DNA of 64,000 nucleotides from Gammaproteobacteria bacterium (lineage in GTDB: Bacteria > Pseudomonadota > Gammaproteobacteria > Steroidobacterales > Steroidobacteraceae): assembly GCA_947469285.1 (NCBI GenBank), contig CANIOW010000009.1, positions 40,841 to 104,840 on the forward strand, read 5' to 3'. Each line of letters begins with the position of its first letter. Within the stretch, counting starts at the first letter, position 1. This document shows positions 60,718 to 64,000 of this stretch, piece by piece. Below the pieces are notes generated by a model that was not told where the DNA came from, made no database searches, and saw only the letters and a list, made by a program, of their open reading frames with translations. The translations under genes were made by a program, and so were the position numbers.

Positions 60718-63065
60718 CCGGTGGCGCTGCCGCGGCGTACGGTGCTGCGTAACAGATTGCGCAAGTCAATCAGGCGGACGGGTTTGGTCAGATAACCATC
60801 CATGCCGGCGGCGCGTGCTTGTAGTTGGTCGCTCGGCGCGGAATTAGCGGTCAGCGCAACGACGTGAACCGGTGCCATGGAGGACCGCAGGTGGCTCGTT
60901 TCCCAAGCGCGCAGGCGGCGGGTGGCTTCATGACCATCCATGTTGGGCATACGCACGTCCATGAGGATGAGGTCGAACGCCTCGGGCGCCGCCGAGTAGT
61001 GTTCTAGGCCTTCTGCGCCGCTGGCGGCAGGGGTGACGATGGCGCCCAAGTGCGCCAGCAGCGACCCGGACACCTGGCGCCCCGCGGCATTATCGTCTAC
61101 CAGCAAGACACGGCAGGGACGCAACTCGCCTGCGCTGACAGGCGCTGGGACGGCCTCAGGCGGCTCACTGGGCTGTAGCAGCAATGTAAAACTGAAGGTG
61201 GCGCCGGCGCCATGCAAGGTGTCCAACGCTACCGTTCCACCCATGAGGTCCACGAGGCTTTTGACGATGCCAAGTCCTAGACCAACCCCGTCATTGATCG
61301 CCGCTGGCTCCTCTGCGCTTTGGGAAAATAGCTTGAGCGCACGCTGTTGGAAATGCGGATCCAGTCCCGGTCCAGAGTCGGTCACTGAAAACTTGAGGTG
61401 TGCGCCGTCGGTGCCAGTGTCCACGGCCGTTAGCGCGATGGTAATCAGTCCCCTTTCGGTGAATTTGATCGCGTTGCCAATGAGATTACCCAGCACTTGC
61501 CGCAATCGAACGGCATCTGCGAGGTAGGCGGGCTGTAGAGTGGAGTCGACCTTCCACTGAATGTCCAAGCCCTTGCGTACAGCCTCTGTTAAATGCGTTT
61601 CTCGAAGGCCGTGCAGCAACGCGTGCAGGTCGGTGGAGGCGAGGTTGAGCTGTAGTTGGCCAGCCTGGAGGGTGCTCATCGTCAGCGCCTCCTCTGCGAT
61701 GGACTGCAGCGACACCACGGCACTTTGTAGCACGGCGGCCTGTTCCTGCTGGTCTGCTGGCAATGCAGCAGCCACCAGCAGTTCAGTCATGCCCATCACG
61801 TTTTGGAGCGGTTCGCGCAGCTCGTGGGACAAGGTGGCAATGAGCGCCGACTTTTGTAGGTCGGCATCGCGCGCGGCGTCACGCGCCAGCTCCGCTTCGT
61901 GACGTAGACGGCGCGTGTCTAGCAGGGTGCCAATCGAGGCGGCTACGCGCCGGATTTCCGGGCTGGTGCTGACGGTTGGCCAGGAGACAGGCGCTTCCGC
62001 CTCCCGATCCAGTGCCAATGCCTCCAGTTGTTGCGACAGAAGCCGTAGCGGCCGCAACAGTTTGGCGTTTAGCACCAGCAAGAGCAGCAGTACCACGAGC
62101 ATGTCGATGAGCACACGGCTGACGACGAAAAACTGCGTGGACTTGCGGAAGTCGGCATAGGCATTGCGCGGGATCAGTAGTTCCAGTACCAGCTCATGCT
62201 CGGCATCAATATGGCTGATGAGTGCCCGCAGGCGCAGGGCCGTGGTGGTCTGTGCGACGATCTGTGGTGATCCTGGACGCACACTGCCTGCGGGTAACAC
62301 CAACAGGGTCCGTTTCCCCGACAGGCGCTGGTTAGAGGTTTCATCTAAGACCATCTGGAGGTTGCGTGCAGCCACCCACCAGCCGGCCAGTTGCTCGGGC
62401 TTGTCATGCGACATGACTGGGGTGATGGCCCAAACCCAAAAGGTGCCTGCGGCCTCCGTATAGCCGGAAGCGGGCTGCTGCAGCGCGAAGTGATTGGCGA
62501 GATCGCTACCTTGCATGAATCGGGCAAAGTCTGCCGGCGTGAGCAACCGACTGGGTTTCGGGGGCGCTTCAGGATGCGGCGGGTCCAGACTAGCGCTTGG
62601 TGCGCGCTGCTGCCCGAACAGCAGCTGATGGTCTGGACCCAGAAAAGCCTCTAGATCGAGCATCAGCCGATCGAGGCGAGCGCCGCTAACCGCCTCTTGC
62701 CCGAGAGGCTCCAGCGGTGGCGGCTCCAGATGGCCAATAGCGACCGACCGGGGGGCGTAGTCGTTGACCGTCTTGCTCAGCCGTGATTTCGCGGTGGTGG
62801 CCATTTCTGCCACCAATGTCGCTTTTTCACGGGCAGCCTGGTCTTCATTGGCGCTCAGTTGCGCGCCGAAAATCAGCCGGGCGAAAATGAACTGTAGTAC
62901 GAGCAGTAGGGCGAAGGTGCCGAGCACTAGGGCCGACACGAGCCACAGTATCGGCCATTCACTGGGGCGGTTCCACGCCGGTGGTCTGTCCTGCGTAGCC
63001 AGGGGAGCGACCAGCTCGGGGACGGCCGGGGCGGAACGCGGAGTCAGTAAGGGTTTCGAGGTCAT
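60714..63065 (-). CDS. Membrane hybrid histidine kinase with receiver domain
   Basis: About 783 aa from ATG 63065 (an ATG at 63095 is also in frame; no clear ribosome site at either). A membrane helix at ~37-62, a ~250-residue periplasmic sensor of unassigned type and a second membrane helix precede a HAMP-like linker. HisKA follows with H414 in SHELREPLQN, then HATPase_c (VTDSGPGLDPHFQ, GVGLGLGIVKSL) and a receiver with D703 in LMDVRMPNMDG and Lys in YLTKPVRL. There is no HPt. The facing gene at 60466 is a candidate relay partner. Confidence 0.9.
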   Translation of the reverse strand: MTSKPLLTPRSAPAVPELVAPLATQDRPPAWNRPSEWPILWLVSALVLGTFALLLVLQFIFARLIFGAQLSANEDQAAREKATLVAEMATTAKSRLSKTVNDYAPRSVAIGHLEPPPLEPLGQEAVSGARLDRLMLDLEAFLGPDHQLLFGQQRAPSASLDPPHPEAPPKPSRLLTPADFARFMQGSDLANHFALQQPASGYTEAAGTFWVWAITPVMSHDKPEQLAGWWVAARNLQMVLDETSNQRLSGKRTLLVLPAGSVRPGSPQIVAQTTTALRLRALISHIDAEHELVLELLIPRNAYADFRKSTQFFVVSRVLIDMLVVLLLLLVLNAKLLRPLRLLSQQLEALALDREAEAPVSWPTVSTSPEIRRVAASIGTLLDTRRLRHEAELARDAARDADLQKSALIATLSHELREPLQNVMGMTELLVAAALPADQQEQAAVLQSAVVSLQSIAEEALTMSTLQAGQLQLNLASTDLHALLHGLRETHLTEAVRKGLDIQWKVDSTLQPAYLADAVRLRQVLGNLIGNAIKFTERGLITIALTAVDTGTDGAHLKFSVTDSGPGLDPHFQQRALKLFSQSAEEPAAINDGVGLGLGIVKSLVDLMGGTVALDTLHGAGATFSFTLLLQPSEPPEAVPAPVSAGELRPCRVLLVDDNAAGRQVSGSLLAHLGAIVTPAASGAEGLEHYSAAPEAFDLILMDVRMPNMDGHEATRRLRAWETSHLRSSMAPVHVVALTANSAPSDQLQARAAGMDGYLTKPVRLIDLRNLLRSTVRRGSATG

Positions 63066-63129
63066 GTGTGCCAATTGTAGTGCACAATCGTGCATCGCTG
63101 GCGGCTTGAAATAACCCTGCAGCAGAGGG

Positions 63130-63699
63130 TTGTCACTATCATTCGTCGCTACTGTCTGGCGCTACGGAGTCACGAAACTGGATACGGCACTTGCCCCACC
63201 CGCGGCGCGGCAGTTGGCCGAATTGCTCGCGGTTCGCGGCCTGCGGATGGCGACCGCAGAATCCTGCACCGGCGGGTGGCTCGCCAAGGTGCTGACCGAT
63301 CTGGCCGGCAGCTCCGTTTGGTACGAGCGCGGCTGGGTGACTTATTCGAACGCCGCCAAGCAGGCAGATCTGGGTGTCCCTGCCCAACTGCTAGCGGTGC
63401 ATGGAGCCGTGAGTGAGCCGGTGGTGCGAGCCATGGCGCTCGGTGCCCTAGAGCGCGCGGCGGTGGATTTTACGGTGGCGATTAGCGGTGTGGCCGGGCC
63501 CGCAGGCGGCAGTGTGGCAAAACCGGTGGGCACGGTGTGGCTGGCCTGGGCATGGCGTGAGGCAGGGAGCGTACAAACCCGCGCCCTCCCGATGTGGTTT
63601 GCCGGGGATCGGGAGGCGGTTCGGTGGCAGGCGGTCATTTCCGCGCTGAATGGGCTACTGGAGACCCTCGCCAGGCTGCCGGTGGGACAAATAACCTGA
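63130..63699 (+). CDS. pncC: CinA C-terminal domain protein, nicotinamide-nucleotide amidase (PncC)
   Basis: Deamidates NMN to nicotinate mononucleotide. The family core is complete: TAESCTGGWLAKVLTD, WYERGWVTYSNAAKQ, HGAVSEPVVRAMA, ISGVAGPAGGSVAKPVGTVWLAW. The start is unclear. TTG 63130 yields 189 aa with a poor ribosome site. An in-frame CTG 16 codons later (63178) has GGAG about 8 nt upstream and would give the ~165-170 aa typical of E. coli PncC. No ATG lies before the catalytic motif except one that would delete the first strand. It is the usual upstream neighbour of recA. Confidence 0.9.
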   Translation: MSLSFVATVWRYGVTKLDTALAPPAARQLAELLAVRGLRMATAESCTGGWLAKVLTDLAGSSVWYERGWVTYSNAAKQADLGVPAQLLAVHGAVSEPVVRAMALGALERAAVDFTVAISGVAGPAGGSVAKPVGTVWLAWAWREAGSVQTRALPMWFAGDREAVRWQAVISALNGLLETLARLPVGQIT

Positions 63700-63748
63700 A
63701 CACGGACCAAAGCGGGCTCGCGTAGTGAGCCACCTCTGCGCTACACTA

Positions 63749-63764
63749 CTGTATATTCAAACAG
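63749..63764 (+). promoter_or_regulatory. LexA (SOS) box upstream of recA
   Basis: CTGTATATTCAAACAG is a complete CTGT-N8-ACAG operator, 40 nt before the recA ATG, the standard place for LexA to block transcription. Confidence 0.92.
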
Positions 63765-63804
63765 TCCACCCCCCCATCTTCCTACCCATTTGAGGCTCCC
63801 CAAC

Positions 63805-64000
63805 ATGGACGAAAACCGCAAAAAGGCACTCGCTGCCGCCCTCAGCCAGATTGAAAAGCAATTCGGCAAGGGCAGTGTCATGCGCCTTGGCGATACCACT
63901 TCCCTGGAATTTGATGTCATTCCCACGGGTTCGCTGGGGCTGGATATTGCGTTGGGTATCGGTGGTCTGCCGAAGGGGCGCGTGGTCGAAATTTATGGCC
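63805..64000 (+). CDS. recA: RecA, recombinase (3' truncated by window edge)
   Basis: The first 65 codons of Rec[31 protein letters not shown], then [25 protein letters not shown], just before the Walker A loop, which is outside the window. GAGG lies about 9 nt before ATG 63805. The LexA box upstream predicts SOS induction. Confidence 0.97.
   Translation, partial: MDENRKKALAAALSQIEKQFGKGSVMRLGDTTSLEFDVIPTGSLGLDIALGIGGLPKGRVVEIYG

Noticed and set aside
60714..63065. HPt domain at the end of the hybrid kinase
   Set aside because: The protein ends about ten residues after the receiver's last helix; no room or motif for HPt.

Overview
The window is one contiguous chromosomal segment of a GC-rich gammaproteobacterium. 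Three gene orders support this: the dcw order murD-ftsW-murG-murC-murB-ddl-ftsQ-ftsA-ftsZ-lpxC-(dciA)-secA, the block yacG-zapD-coaE-pilD-pilC-pilB-pilA, and cinA-recA beside mutS. sucCD next to pilSR, plus abundant S9 peptidases, is reminiscent of the Xanthomonadales/Nevskiales neighbourhood, but the species cannot be named from sequence alone. The window opens inside murD and closes inside recA. I saw no rRNA, tRNA, insertion sequence, prophage or CRISPR array.

Layout. 1-11235: cell-wall synthesis and division operon with overlapping start and stop codons, ending in ftsZ and lpxC. 11259-14539: dciA and secA. 14605-16130: ArsC-like reductase and a MutT-type Nudix protein. 16327-26815: an accessory sensory and peptide-use region holding an APC-permease/histidine-kinase fusion, a receiver protein, a CadC-like membrane regulator with a beta-propeller, a lipoprotein prolyl oligopeptidase and a dipeptidyl-peptidase IV. 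26823-29195: glutathione transferase, yacG, zapD, coaE. 29206-37071: type IV pilus genes pilD, pilC, pilB and pilA with the PilSR system. 37209-41211: sucC, sucD, nadE. 41219-44938: bamD, rluD, pgeF, ZIP transporter. 45038-50918: clpB, fmdB-like gene, aspS, a hydrolase. 50870-57645: GMC oxidoreductase, small DUF5062-like protein, TonB-dependent receptor, copper-type P-ATPase. 57657-64000: mutS, a small HisKA-like protein, a hybrid kinase, cinA C-domain protein, recA.

Regulatory sites read directly include an exact sigma-54 -24/-12 element upstream of pilA, a heat-shock-type promoter before clpB, a CTGT-N8-ACAG LexA box before recA, an intrinsic terminator after pilR, and a possible leaderless start for lpxC.

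The most unusual content is as follows. (1) A 1050-residue APC transporter-kinase-receiver fusion lies in a peptide/amino-acid locus. (2) Two hybrid kinases without HPt domains each converge, with a 4-nt stop overlap, on a small phosphorelay-like protein; one of these, 83 aa, looks like an isolated HisKA dimerisation helix pair. (3) Succinyl-CoA ligase alpha and an FmdB zinc-ribbon protein both carry long acid-free, histone-H1-like Lys/Ala tails.
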